Part shown: piece after piece, positions 55,654 to 64,000 of the stretch
Numbering within the stretch: the first letter of the stretch is position 1
Layout of the letters: each line of letters begins with the position of its first letter
Assembly (NCBI RefSeq): GCF_007845675.1
Contig: NZ_VOBR01000012.1
Location: forward strand, 62,001 to 126,000
Reading direction: 5' to 3'
Origin: Lentzea tibetensis
GTDB lineage: Bacteria > Actinomycetota > Actinomycetes > Mycobacteriales > Pseudonocardiaceae
DNA length: 64,000 nucleotides
Position numbers and translations under genes: made by a program
Notes under the pieces: generated by a model
Databases searched by the model: none
The model's input: only the letters and a program-made list of their open reading frames with translations
Told to the model about the DNA's origin: nothing

Positions 55654-58014
55654 TTAGGGCCGCCCACCGAGAAAAACATCACCGACCCGGTCGGCCATCC
55701 ACGCCGCGACCTGCACGCGGGACCGAAGTCCCAACCTGTCCCGAACGCTGCGAACCTCTTTTTCGACTGTGCGCAGGGACACACCCAACTGATCGGCGAT
55801 GTCCTGGTTGGTATGTCCCAGTGCCACCAAAGTCGCGACCTGGTGCTCGCGTTGGGTCAATGGCAGTGCGGAATTCGTGACGGTGTCGACCGGCTGGATG
55901 ACATCGGGGTCGAGTGCGTACGCGACGACGCGTTCCACCTCGAACGCCCGGCCCTCGGCCACCGCAGCATCGGCGCGGCTGGTGGGCAGGGCCTCACGCG
56001 CCGCGGCCTCGGCTTCGCGCACCAGCGCGAGCCAGCGTTCGTCGGCCGGGCGGTTGTGCTCAGCACCGATGCGTTCGGCGGCCGCGATCAGGCGCAGGCC
56101 GCGGCGGGGATGCCCGGTGCGCACCGCGACGAGCGCGAGACCCTCGAGCGCGGGAGGGACGCGTCGCAGGTCCGCGGCGAGTCCGTCCCTGAAGTCCGCG
56201 GCGGCGCGGTCGGCGTCACCCAGCTCCAACGCCAACAGCCCGGCCGTGTGCCGCGCCGCGCTCACGGCACTCGGAGTCGCCGTGGCGCGGATGACCGGGA
56301 GCGCTTCGCCGAGCATCCGCGCCGCGTCGTCCAGCTCACCGGAGAGCAACGCCGACCAGGCCAGCGCGTGGAGACACGTCGCGGTGGCGAGCTCGTCACC
56401 GCGGCGCCGGGTGATCTCCAGGCACTCGCGCAGTGCCGCCAGCTCGGCCACCGAGTCGCCGCGCAGGCCCCGCTGTTCGGCCGCGGTCAGCAGCAGCCTG
56501 GCCAGCAGGGCAGGTCGATCCGACCGCCGCTCGAGCGCCACCCCCGTCTCCGCGAGCCGCACCGCGGTGTCGTGGTCGCCGCACGTCCAGGCCAGCTCGG
56601 ACGCCTCGAGCAGCGCCAGGCCTCGGTGGGGCGCACCGGGGGCGCACCGCTCCAGCGCATCCCGCGTCCGGTCCGGGGCTTCGCCGGTGCGCGCGAGCGC
56701 GGCGGTCAGCAGCAGCCGCTCGTCCGAACGCGCCCACCCCAGCGCGTGCACGAGGTTGTCCCGCTCGTCCCGCAGCCGCTCGACGAAGGCGGGCCGGAAC
56801 ACGGCCTGGTCGAGGAGCGAGCCCGCCAGGCCGGACAACCAGCCGGTCAGCCGGTCGCGTGTCGCGCCCTCCTCGCCGGCGGCGGCCAACCGCGCACACC
56901 CGAACAGCCGGATCGGCTCCGGCACGCGGAACCTGGTGCCGCTCGGCATCACCAGGGACTTGGTCCGCAACGCCGCGATGGTGCGGCACACCCGCTCGAC
57001 CGGCAGGCCGGGGCCCGCGCACACCGCCTCCGCGGCGTCGATCCCGAACCCGCCCGCGAACACCGACAGCCGGTGCAGCACCGTCCGCTCGTCCTCACTC
57101 AGCAGCTCGTAGCTCGACTCGATGGCGGCGTGCAGGCTGCGGTGGCGACCGTGCCCGGTGCGCGAGCCGGTGGTCAGCGCGAACAGCTCGTCGCCCAGCC
57201 GGTCGGCGATCACCGCGACCGGCAGCAGCCGCACCGTTCTGGCCACCAGCTCGACGGCCAACGGCAGACCGTCCAGCCGCTCGCAGATCTCCACGACCGA
57301 CGCGGAGTTGGCCGGGGTCAGCTCGAAGTTCACGGCGGACGCCTTGGCCCGCGTCAGGAACAGCTGAACCGCCTCGCTGCCCAGCAGGTCGGCCTCGGAC
57401 GCCCGCGCGGGCAGGCTCAGCCCGTGCAGCGCCAGCACCTCCTCGCCGGGCGTGCCCAGCCGCTGCCTGCTGGTGACCAGCACGACCACGTCCGGGCAGC
57501 CGCGCAGCAGATCCTCGACCAGCGCGCGGCACGCGTCCACCACGTGCTCGCACCCGTCCAGCACGAGCAACGTCCTGCGCTCCGCGAGTGCCGCCACCAG
57601 CGGCCCGGTCACCCCCACCACGTCAGCCACGGCGGCCGGTACACCACCGGGTTCGCGCGCTGAGACCACGTCGACGACGTGGACGCCGTCCGGGAACGAA
57701 CGATGCACCTGGCCCGCCAGCTCACCGGCCAACCTGCTCTTCCCGGCACCCGCGGTGCCCACCACGGTCACCAGCCGGGTCCGGCGCAGCAGCCGCGACA
57801 GCTCGGCCAGCTCGTGGTCCCTGCCGACGAAGCGGTCCGGCCAGGCGGGCGGGCGGCCCGCGGTGCCCTCCGCGTCACGACGTTGCCGGTAGGCGCGCTG
57901 ACGGCAGGCGTTCGAGCAGTACCGCTGCGGCCGGCCGAGGTGGGCCGGTGTCGTCATGCGAGCACCGCAACCATTGCACCTCAATGCATTGCCGTTCACG
58001 ACGTCGCTGGTCAT
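55654..58014 (-). CDS. Zinc-ribbon NB-ARC/TPR LuxR regulator
   Basis: A 786-residue protein from ATG 58014. The N-terminus has a small Cys cluster (CNGCGARM...RYCSNACRQRAYRQRR), a CxxC-CxxxC zinc-binding pattern seen in some AfsR-like actinobacterial regulators. Then a STAND/NB-ARC ATPase: VVGTAGAGKSRLAGEL near 75, LLVLDGCEHVVD (Walker B), ERLDGLPLAVELVA (GxP), a TPR-like region and a C-terminal LuxR HTH (LTQREHQVATLVALGHTNQDIADQLGVSLRTVEKEV). It is head-to-head with a paralogue. Confidence 0.85.
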   Translation of the reverse strand: MTSDVVNGNALRCNGCGARMTTPAHLGRPQRYCSNACRQRAYRQRRDAEGTAGRPPAWPDRFVGRDHELAELSRLLRRTRLVTVVGTAGAGKSRLAGELAGQVHRSFPDGVHVVDVVSAREPGGVPAAVADVVGVTGPLVAALAERRTLLVLDGCEHVVDACRALVEDLLRGCPDVVVLVTSRQRLGTPGEEVLALHGLSLPARASEADLLGSEAVQLFLTRAKASAVNFELTPANSASVVEICERLDGLPLAVELVARTVRLLPVAVIADRLGDELFALTTGSRTGHGRHRSLHAAIESSYELLSEDERTVLHRLSVFAGGFGIDAAEAVCAGPGLPVERVCRTIAALRTKSLVMPSGTRFRVPEPIRLFGCARLAAAGEEGATRDRLTGWLSGLAGSLLDQAVFRPAFVERLRDERDNLVHALGWARSDERLLLTAALARTGEAPDRTRDALERCAPGAPHRGLALLEASELAWTCGDHDTAVRLAETGVALERRSDRPALLARLLLTAAEQRGLRGDSVAELAALRECLEITRRRGDELATATCLHALAWSALLSGELDDAARMLGEALPVIRATATPSAVSAARHTAGLLALELGDADRAAADFRDGLAADLRRVPPALEGLALVAVRTGHPRRGLRLIAAAERIGAEHNRPADERWLALVREAEAAAREALPTSRADAAVAEGRAFEVERVVAYALDPDVIQPVDTVTNSALPLTQREHQVATLVALGHTNQDIADQLGVSLRTVEKEVRSVRDRLGLRSRVQVAAWMADRVGDVFLGGRP

Positions 58015-58158
58015 CGCAAGGGGAAAACGTATGACGCGGCAGAACCGTTCAGGGCCAGAACGTCTCATTTGGACGTGTTGCCAGGAGCGTCCACGGGCGA
58101 GCAAGGTGACCCGGAATCCCGAACGCGTTCCCGTTTCCCCGAGGAGCTGAGAGCAACC

Positions 58159-60387
58159 TTGCCGTCTGATCATTTCGTGGGCCGTGAGAGCGAGCTCGCC
58201 GACCTGTCCGGGCTGATGCGCGGCGAACGCCTGGTGACCCTCGCGGGTCCCGCGGGCGTCGGCAAGACCCGGCTGGCCGGGCAGCTCGTCGAGCGCGTGC
58301 GGCGCTCCTTCCCCGGTGGCGTGCACGTCGTCGAGCTCGCCTCGGTGTCCGACGCCGACCGGGTGGCCGACGCGGTGGCGACGGCGACCGGTGTCGAGGA
58401 ACAACGCGGCGTGCCGATGACCGAGTCGGTCGCCGCCGCGTTCGGCGATGGCAAGCTCCTGCTCGAGCTGGACAACTGCGAGCACGTGATCGATGCCGTC
58501 AGCGCGCTCGTCGAGACGCTGCTCCACCGGTGCCCGCGCCTGGTCCTGCTGACGACGAGCCGCGAGGTGCTGAACACCTCCGCCGAGGTCGTCTACCAGC
58601 TCGACGGACTCGCCGCGCCGGACGCCGTCCGGCTGTTCGCCGACCGGTCGGGCTCCGGATTCGAGCTGACCGAGGACAACGCCGAGGAGGTGGCGGCGCT
58701 CTGCGCGCGGCTGGACGGCCTGCCGCTGGCGATCGAGCTGACCGCGAGGTCGGTCCGGCACCGCCCGCTCCCCGAGCTCACCGCCCAGCTCGACGAACAC
58801 CTGCTCGCACTGACCAGAGACCCGTCCACACCGGACCGAAGACACCGCAGCCTGCGCGCCGCGATCGACTGGAGCTACTACCTGCTGAGCAGCGGCGAGC
58901 AGGCCGCTCTGCGCCGGCTCTCCGTGCTCGCGGGCGATTTCGGACTCGAGGCCGCGGACGCCGTGTGCGCCGACCTGGAGCTGTCCGTGCTGGAGACGCT
59001 GGCGAAGCTGGAGGCCAAGTCACTGGTGCACCCGGCGCCCGGAGACGGTGACGTGGCGCGCTTCCGGCTGCTCGACTCGATCCGCGTGTACGGCCGCGAG
59101 CGGCTGCGCGCTCACGACGAGGAAGCAGCGGCGCACGACCGTCTCGACAGCTGGCTGTGCGATCTGATCAGCAGGCTCATCGACCAGCGCGCGCACGCAC
59201 TCCGGCAGCAGCTCATCGACGAGCGCGAGAACGTCTGGAACGCGGTCGAGCGAGCCCGTGGCGACACGGGCGACCGCCAGGTCCTGCTGGCCTGCGCACT
59301 CGCCATCGCGACCATGTCCGTGCGCGCCAGGGACGTGCTGTCGCACGCGCTCGAGGTCACCGACCCGGAGTCGAAGTACCGGGGGTACGCCCTGCTGCAG
59401 GCGGCCTGGCTGGTCGACTGGCAGGCCGAACCCTCGGCGCCGCTGCGGTTCGCGCAGGAGGCGCTGGAGCTGGAACGCCGATGGGAACGGCCGTGGATGC
59501 TGACCCGGCTGCACACCGTCGCCGCCATGGGGTGGATCCACGTGGGGAACAGCGAGGCCTGCGTCAGGTCCCTGCGGGAGGCCGAGCGGATCGCCCGGTC
59601 GCTCGGCGACCACTTCAGCATCGCGGCCTCGCTCGAGCTGCTGACCTGGAACCTCCTGTGCGCCGGTGAAGTGGACCAGGCGGCGGAGCTGGTGGACGAG
59701 CTGCTCGCCGCCGCGGGCGCGTCCGACGACCCGGAGGCGATGTGGGAGACCCTGGGCACCGCGGGGATCATCGCGATGCAGCTCGGTGACCTCACGACCG
59801 CACACCACCGCTTCACCGAGTCGCTGCGACTGAGCGGCGTGTGGCCGCGGGTCGGTCTCATGGTCGAAGGGCTGGGACTGATCGCCGCCCGCTCCGGCCG
59901 GGCCGAGCGCGGCCTGTGCCTGCTGACCGCGGCGCGGGAGTCCCGGCGGCACGTCGAGAACATCCGCAGCGGTCCCGTCGGCACCTGGTGGCAGGACCTC
60001 GTGGCGGAGGGGGTCTCGGACGCTCTCCGCACGGTGCCCGCGGGCCTCGCCGACGCCGCGGTCGCACGAGGCCGGGCGCTGACCGCCGTCGAGATGGTCG
60101 AGTTCGCTCTCGACGCCGCCGCGAACCGCCCGAACGACACCTCCACCCACGCCGGAACGCCGCTCAGCCACCGCGAGCAGGAGGTGGCGGCACTGGTGGC
60201 GCAGGGACTGACCAACGCCCAGGTCGCCGGTCGGCTGGGCACCTCCCTGCGCACCATCGAGGCACAGGTCAGGAGCATCCGGTTCAAGCTCGACCTCGGC
60301 TCACGGGCAGAGGTCGCCGTCTGGGTGACGACTCACGCGGCGGGTGTGCCGAGCAGGAACTCGCCGACGCTCGACTCGCTCTCGTAG
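58159..60387 (+). CDS. NB-ARC/TPR LuxR regulator, paralogue of the divergent gene
   Basis: A 742-residue protein; TTG 58159 is the best in-frame start after GAGGAG (58141), although spacing is long. It has the same order as its neighbour but no Cys cluster: FVGRESELADLSGL, LAGPAGVGKTRLAGQL, LLLELDNCEHVID, ARLDGLPLAIELTA, TPR-like helices, and LSHREQEVAALVAQGLTNAQVAGRLGTSLRTIEAQV at the C-terminus. Its 3' end runs 55 bases into the convergent SagB gene. Confidence 0.83.
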   Translation: MPSDHFVGRESELADLSGLMRGERLVTLAGPAGVGKTRLAGQLVERVRRSFPGGVHVVELASVSDADRVADAVATATGVEEQRGVPMTESVAAAFGDGKLLLELDNCEHVIDAVSALVETLLHRCPRLVLLTTSREVLNTSAEVVYQLDGLAAPDAVRLFADRSGSGFELTEDNAEEVAALCARLDGLPLAIELTARSVRHRPLPELTAQLDEHLLALTRDPSTPDRRHRSLRAAIDWSYYLLSSGEQAALRRLSVLAGDFGLEAADAVCADLELSVLETLAKLEAKSLVHPAPGDGDVARFRLLDSIRVYGRERLRAHDEEAAAHDRLDSWLCDLISRLIDQRAHALRQQLIDERENVWNAVERARGDTGDRQVLLACALAIATMSVRARDVLSHALEVTDPESKYRGYALLQAAWLVDWQAEPSAPLRFAQEALELERRWERPWMLTRLHTVAAMGWIHVGNSEACVRSLREAERIARSLGDHFSIAASLELLTWNLLCAGEVDQAAELVDELLAAAGASDDPEAMWETLGTAGIIAMQLGDLTTAHHRFTESLRLSGVWPRVGLMVEGLGLIAARSGRAERGLCLLTAARESRRHVENIRSGPVGTWWQDLVAEGVSDALRTVPAGLADAAVARGRALTAVEMVEFALDAAANRPNDTSTHAGTPLSHREQEVAALVAQGLTNAQVAGRLGTSLRTIEAQVRSIRFKLDLGSRAEVAVWVTTHAAGVPSRNSPTLDSLS

Positions 60388-61664
60388 TCCAGTCCGGCCA
60401 CGCGACCGAACAGGTCGGAGTCCCCGCCTCCCAGTGCGCACGGCGCGAGGTTCATCGCGGTGGCCACCAGGTACATGGCCGACATCAGCACGCCGACGTT
60501 CTTCAGCGTGAGCGCGTAGCCCATGGACTCGTACTTCCACATCACGCGGCCGAACCTGGCGGTGATCACGAACAGCACCTGGGGTCGCGCGGCCGTGCCC
60601 GCCGCGGCCGCGGCGCCTCTCGCGATCCCGCGCACCACGGGGCTGTCGGCGGCCACCAGCGTGAGGTGGTGGAGGTTCGGGTCGTAGTGGTGCAGACCCG
60701 GCGGCACACCGGCTACGTTGCCCACCACGGGATAGATCTCCAGCTCGTGCAACGCGCCACCGGACGGGTGCGGCCGGTCGGCCAGCTCGACGCCGTCTCG
60801 CGTCACCGTGCTCCTGGTGCGCGCGGTGCGGTGGAGGAACTCGCCCAGCTGCGTGGCGGTCATCGGTGCGGCGTCATCGTGTTCCCGCACCGATCTCCTG
60901 GTCTCCATGACCTCGGTCAGCCGCGGGTCACGAGCGGCCACAGCGGCCGGATCGGGCCGCGGCAACCGGTGCACCCGCCCCGGCCGCACCGCGCGGTGGG
61001 CGGGCGGTGCCGGGAACCTCCGCGTGGCGCCCCACGGCAGGTCGTGGCGGCCCTGCCTGGTGCGGGCGTGGAACCACAGCTCGTGCGGGCTCCACTGGGC
61101 CAGTGCGACGTCGGTGTCCTCTTCGGACAGTTCCGGCACCGCGAGGCCGCACTCCGCCAGCACGGCGACCACCACGGGGTCGTCCAGCCGCAGCAGTGCG
61201 GGATCGTCCACCTCCACCGCGAACCCGCAGCGCGGTGACTCCACGACCAGCCGGGAACCGTTCCTGCGGACCAATGCGAACCGCGACAACACCGAGGTGC
61301 CCTTGTCGTTGCGGCCCATGGCCGCCCCCAGAACCGCGGCGGCCGTGCCGGTCGGCCGACCGGCGGGCACGACCGTCAGCACCGGACGGTCGTCGCGGAG
61401 CAACGTCGCGGCCAGCCAGTTCCCCCTGTGCAGCTGGGCGAGCAGCGCGTACGCGAGCGGCAGCTCCTCCACCGCCCCCGCGAGGAGCTCCTGCTCGTCG
61501 CACTCCCGTTCGGCGACGGCGTCGAGCAGCAGGCGCTGCCCCGAGGTCAGCACGCCGAAGGACTGCCCGCCCGACGGGCTCACCAGCCGGGTCGCCCCGT
61601 CCTCGCCGGTCCGCACCCGAGCGGCCGCGCGCAGCCGGATCACCGTGCGCAGGCGGGTGGTCAT
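60333..61664 (-). CDS. SagB-type azoline dehydrogenase
   Basis: A 443-residue flavin nitroreductase-fold protein from ATG 61664. ETRRSVREHDDAAPMTATQLGEFLHRTAR near 262-290 is the FMN-binding start of the SagB/ThcOx domain; RPHPSGGALHELEIYPVV near 308, WKYESMGYALTLKNVGVLMSAMYLVATAMNLAPCALGGGD near 378-415 complete it. It would oxidise azolines formed by the YcaO protein to thiazoles/oxazoles. It is 5 bases downstream of the cyclodehydratase gene. Confidence 0.9.
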   Translation of the reverse strand: MTTRLRTVIRLRAAARVRTGEDGATRLVSPSGGQSFGVLTSGQRLLLDAVAERECDEQELLAGAVEELPLAYALLAQLHRGNWLAATLLRDDRPVLTVVPAGRPTGTAAAVLGAAMGRNDKGTSVLSRFALVRRNGSRLVVESPRCGFAVEVDDPALLRLDDPVVVAVLAECGLAVPELSEEDTDVALAQWSPHELWFHARTRQGRHDLPWGATRRFPAPPAHRAVRPGRVHRLPRPDPAAVAARDPRLTEVMETRRSVREHDDAAPMTATQLGEFLHRTARTRSTVTRDGVELADRPHPSGGALHELEIYPVVGNVAGVPPGLHHYDPNLHHLTLVAADSPVVRGIARGAAAAAGTAARPQVLFVITARFGRVMWKYESMGYALTLKNVGVLMSAMYLVATAMNLAPCALGGGDSDLFGRVAGLDYESESSVGEFLLGTPAA

Positions 61665-61669
61665 CCCGT

Positions 61670-63943
61670 TCAGAAGAACACGCTGATCGGGTTGCACGCC
61701 GACTCCGCAACCGGCTCGTCCACCCAGCCGAGTGCGGCCGGAACGTCGTACAGGCGCCCCGGCGCGAGACGACGCCAGAAGTGCCGCAGGCCGGGGACGA
61801 CGACCTTGACGACGCTCAGCTCGATGTCCGGACGGCTCTGGTCGCACACGATCACCTCGAGCCCCGCCCGCCGCGCGAGCTCGACGCACGAGCGCACGTC
61901 CTCCGCGAGATCGCCGGTGCGGTCCAGGTCGTGCACGGGCACGTGCTTCGCCTCCGGATGAGGCGCGAGCCACGGCTGTTCGGCCACCAGGACGGTCCGC
62001 CACCAGTCCAATGTGGAGGAGTCGTCCTCCCGGTAGTCCGCACCACCACTGGAGGTGCGCCCGGACACCGCGGGCAGGAACTGGTTGTGCTCGGTCAACG
62101 CCCGCACCACGGCGACCCGCGCGTCCAGGTGCGCGCCGAAACCCACGAGCACGTCCTCGACCGGGTGATCGACTCGCCGCGACACGGCGGCGAACACCGG
62201 GATGCCCAGGTCGGCGGTGAGATCGAGCACCCACAGCTCGCGCCCCACTCCGGCGAGGTGGTCCCGCAGCGCGTCGACGTACGGATCGCCGAGACCGTCC
62301 AGATCGACCCCTGGGCGACGGGCCCGGTTGTACCACCACAGTGCGACGGCGTCGCGCTCGACCAATTCGCAGAACCCTTGCAGCACGGCCTCCGCGACGG
62401 TGTTGCCCGCGGCGTTGCCGTTGGCGTCGGGCGAGCAGAACGCGGACTCCACCAGATCCGGGTGCCCGAACCAGGTGTGGGCCGCCGGCAGCAGCCGTTC
62501 CCGTTCGTGGGTGAGCGACCACGCGGACGTCCACGAGATCGGCCGCGCGGGATCCAGCCGCTCGGGCACCTGGTGCAGCCTGCCCGCTGCGGAGCTGTTC
62601 CACTGCTCCCGGTCCGCGTACTGGCGCGGCGAGAACAACAACAGGTCGTCGACCCCGACCGCCTTCTCGCGCCCCAGTTCGGCGAAGCTCCCGCGGATCA
62701 CCGGGTAGTTGTCGCGCCACACGCCGCAGTACCGCTCGATCGCCTCGCAGACCGCGCTGGCCTTGGCCTGGGCCTCGGTCGGCCCCTTGCCGCCGCTCTG
62801 GCCGCGCAGGGTGCGCCGCAGCCCGTCGACGCTGTCGCCCTGCACCGCGAAGTTGTGCCCGGCGGTGTAGCTGAAGATCAGCTCATCGTCCACATCGGAC
62901 AGTTGCCGCACCGAGCTCACCACGCCGAGCAGCCTGCCGACGTGCTTCTCCAGTCGCCGGGAAGTCGACTCCGGAGGTTCGACCCGGTAACCGCCGTCGG
63001 TGGTGAACCACGCGGGCCGCGACGAGAGCCGCACCTCAGCGGGCCGACGCATCAGGTCCGGCTCGCCGCACCCCGCGCACTGCGGCTGCTGGATCAGCTG
63101 GTGCCGCTCGGAGGTCAGTCCGGCGACGTCGAACGACAGCAGCACCCCGTCCAGCGCGGGCAGCTCACCGGTCACGACCGCGGTCACCGCGGCACCGGCG
63201 ATCAGGTGCGTCGCCACGCCGATCGAGTGCGGCAGCGCCGCGCGCGACGTGCGCGGCGCGTCCTCGCCGGTGGAGCGGCGCAGGTACTGCCCGACCGGCC
63301 GGTTGCCGTCCAAGCGCTCGCGCAGGCACCACCAGCACCCGGTGACGCCAGGCCGGAAGTGCGGCCCCACCCAGATCTCGGCACCGACGGGTTTGGCGAG
63401 CAACCACGACCGCCCGGCCGTGCGCATCGCGGCGTCGAGCTCTCCCAGCCGCGGATCCAGGTAGTCGTCCGCGAGCACGATCGTGAAGTCCGCCGCGGCC
63501 ACCCGCTGCCATGGCGTTATCCGACTCCGCACCCCCTCGACCGCCAAAGCGCCTGCCGTGCCGAGGACGTCGACCTCGCCGACCGCCGTCAGTGCCACCG
63601 TCGCGCCGCCGAGCACGCGGGCGGCCAGGCCGGGGTCGACGCCACGGGCGTCCCACGCGGCCGTCGCCTGGACGGAGACACCGTCGGGCAGGCCATCGGC
63701 GAGCAGGCCGAGGCGCCGGAACTTCGCCAGCGCACGCAGGCACTCGGCCAGGCTGGCCCGGTCGCCCACCGCGGCCGCGATCTCGCCGACGCTGCGCGTG
63801 CCGTCCAGCAGCGGGACGACGGCCACCTCGCCCTCCCCGCGCACAAGGTGGTGACCGCTCTCGGAGAGCAGGAAGACCTCGTCCGGAGCCACCACTCGTA
63901 CCGCGAGATGCGACCTCAGCCGCGGTCGATCGTCGGGGTGCAC
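61670..63943 (-). CDS. Fused leader-binding (C) - YcaO (D) cyclodehydratase
   Basis: A 757-residue protein from GTG 63943 (GGGAGGA upstream). Residues 1-~330 are the E1-like/peptide-binding part with two zinc-type pairs, CWWC near 205 and CAGC near 297. Residues ~345-757 are YcaO: SGGKGPTEAQAKASAVCEAIERYCG near 385-410 (ATP/Mg site), FCSPDANGNAAGNTVAEAVLQGFCELVERDA near 500 and LTEHNQFL near 617. It would cyclise Cys/Ser/Thr of the precursor core using ATP. The C-terminus is NPISVFF, not the usual PxPxP. It acts with the SagB encoded downstream. Confidence 0.9.
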   Translation of the reverse strand: MHPDDRPRLRSHLAVRVVAPDEVFLLSESGHHLVRGEGEVAVVPLLDGTRSVGEIAAAVGDRASLAECLRALAKFRRLGLLADGLPDGVSVQATAAWDARGVDPGLAARVLGGATVALTAVGEVDVLGTAGALAVEGVRSRITPWQRVAAADFTIVLADDYLDPRLGELDAAMRTAGRSWLLAKPVGAEIWVGPHFRPGVTGCWWCLRERLDGNRPVGQYLRRSTGEDAPRTSRAALPHSIGVATHLIAGAAVTAVVTGELPALDGVLLSFDVAGLTSERHQLIQQPQCAGCGEPDLMRRPAEVRLSSRPAWFTTDGGYRVEPPESTSRRLEKHVGRLLGVVSSVRQLSDVDDELIFSYTAGHNFAVQGDSVDGLRRTLRGQSGGKGPTEAQAKASAVCEAIERYCGVWRDNYPVIRGSFAELGREKAVGVDDLLLFSPRQYADREQWNSSAAGRLHQVPERLDPARPISWTSAWSLTHERERLLPAAHTWFGHPDLVESAFCSPDANGNAAGNTVAEAVLQGFCELVERDAVALWWYNRARRPGVDLDGLGDPYVDALRDHLAGVGRELWVLDLTADLGIPVFAAVSRRVDHPVEDVLVGFGAHLDARVAVVRALTEHNQFLPAVSGRTSSGGADYREDDSSTLDWWRTVLVAEQPWLAPHPEAKHVPVHDLDRTGDLAEDVRSCVELARRAGLEVIVCDQSRPDIELSVVKVVVPGLRHFWRRLAPGRLYDVPAALGWVDEPVAESACNPISVFF

Positions 63944-64000
63944 GTTTCCTCCCTCGCCCGGCGCGTCACCAGCACATCGCGCTCCGTCAGCGGAGAACAA
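63916..64000 (-). CDS. Possible 3' end of an upstream gene cut by the window edge
   Basis: A minus-strand frame is open from the window end to TGA 63916-63918, in a frame different from the cyclodehydratase and overlapping its first 28 bases. It reads SPLTERDVLVTRRAREETC before its final residues. Overlap of this kind is usual in this window, but 27 codons are too few to identify a product. Confidence 0.25.
   Translation of the reverse strand, partial: CSPLTERDVLVTRRAREETCTPTIDRG

Overview
The window is very GC-rich, with actinobacterial hallmarks: many GTG and TTG starts, 4-bp ATGA/GTGA and 1-bp TGATG gene overlaps, large LuxR-type ATPase regulators, a gas-vesicle operon and dense secondary-metabolite genes. 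A filamentous actinomycete, perhaps of the Pseudonocardiales, fits best. The genus is inference. No rRNA, tRNA, insertion sequence or CRISPR array was found.

Layout. (1) 1-9673, plus strand: a compact operon that looks like an unclassified RiPP-type or scaffold-peptide pathway. It encodes a PLP decarboxylase-like enzyme (cut by the window edge), two aminoglycoside-phosphotransferase-like proteins, an Mrp/MinD-like ATPase, a JmjC-type oxygenase, an HPr-kinase-like protein and a HAD protein with a broken Nudix tail. These are followed by a 21-residue peptide with a lasso-type YxxPxL leader motif and almost no core, a PqqD-type peptide-binding protein, a CPBP membrane protein, a nucleotidyltransferase and an MFS exporter. 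(2) 10124-19506, minus strand: a MarR-controlled aromatic-acid operon with gentisate dioxygenase, flavin hydroxylase, fumarylpyruvate hydrolase-like enzyme, dehydroquinase-like enzyme and an ABC importer. (3) 19714-25910, plus strand: the protocatechuate branch of the beta-ketoadipate pathway (pcaIJHGBDC) plus an IclR regulator. An unusual tandem duplication sits at the pcaB/pcaD junction. (4) 26720-39681: a triterpenoid-like locus with a squalene synthase-oxidosqualene cyclase fusion, two P450s, a hotdog thioesterase, two methyltransferases, a hydrolase-glycosyltransferase fusion and a LuxR regulator. (5) 39728-41574: an ArsR/AHSA1/DHFR-like stress operon and csbD. (6) 41842-44591: a seven-gene gas vesicle operon (gvpO-J-L-S-K-A-F). 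(7) 44702-64000: a nitrile-hydratase-leader (NHLP) thiazole/oxazole-type RiPP locus. It has a Cys-rich precursor, three small Gly-Gly-leader peptides without cysteine, two NHLP ABC transporters, an HlyD protein, a lipoprotein, three large LuxR regulators, a SagB dehydrogenase and a fused C/YcaO cyclodehydratase.

How they fit together. Regions 2 and 3 share a divergent promoter region and give the cell two ring-cleavage routes, gentisate and protocatechuate. Region 4 has the core enzymes to make, oxidise, methylate and glycosylate a cyclised triterpene. Region 7 has modification (YcaO/SagB), leader cleavage with export (C39 peptidase ABC) and regulation for an azole peptide. Region 1 is the best candidate for an undescribed system, because its peptide looks like a leader with practically nothing to release except one to three C-terminal residues.
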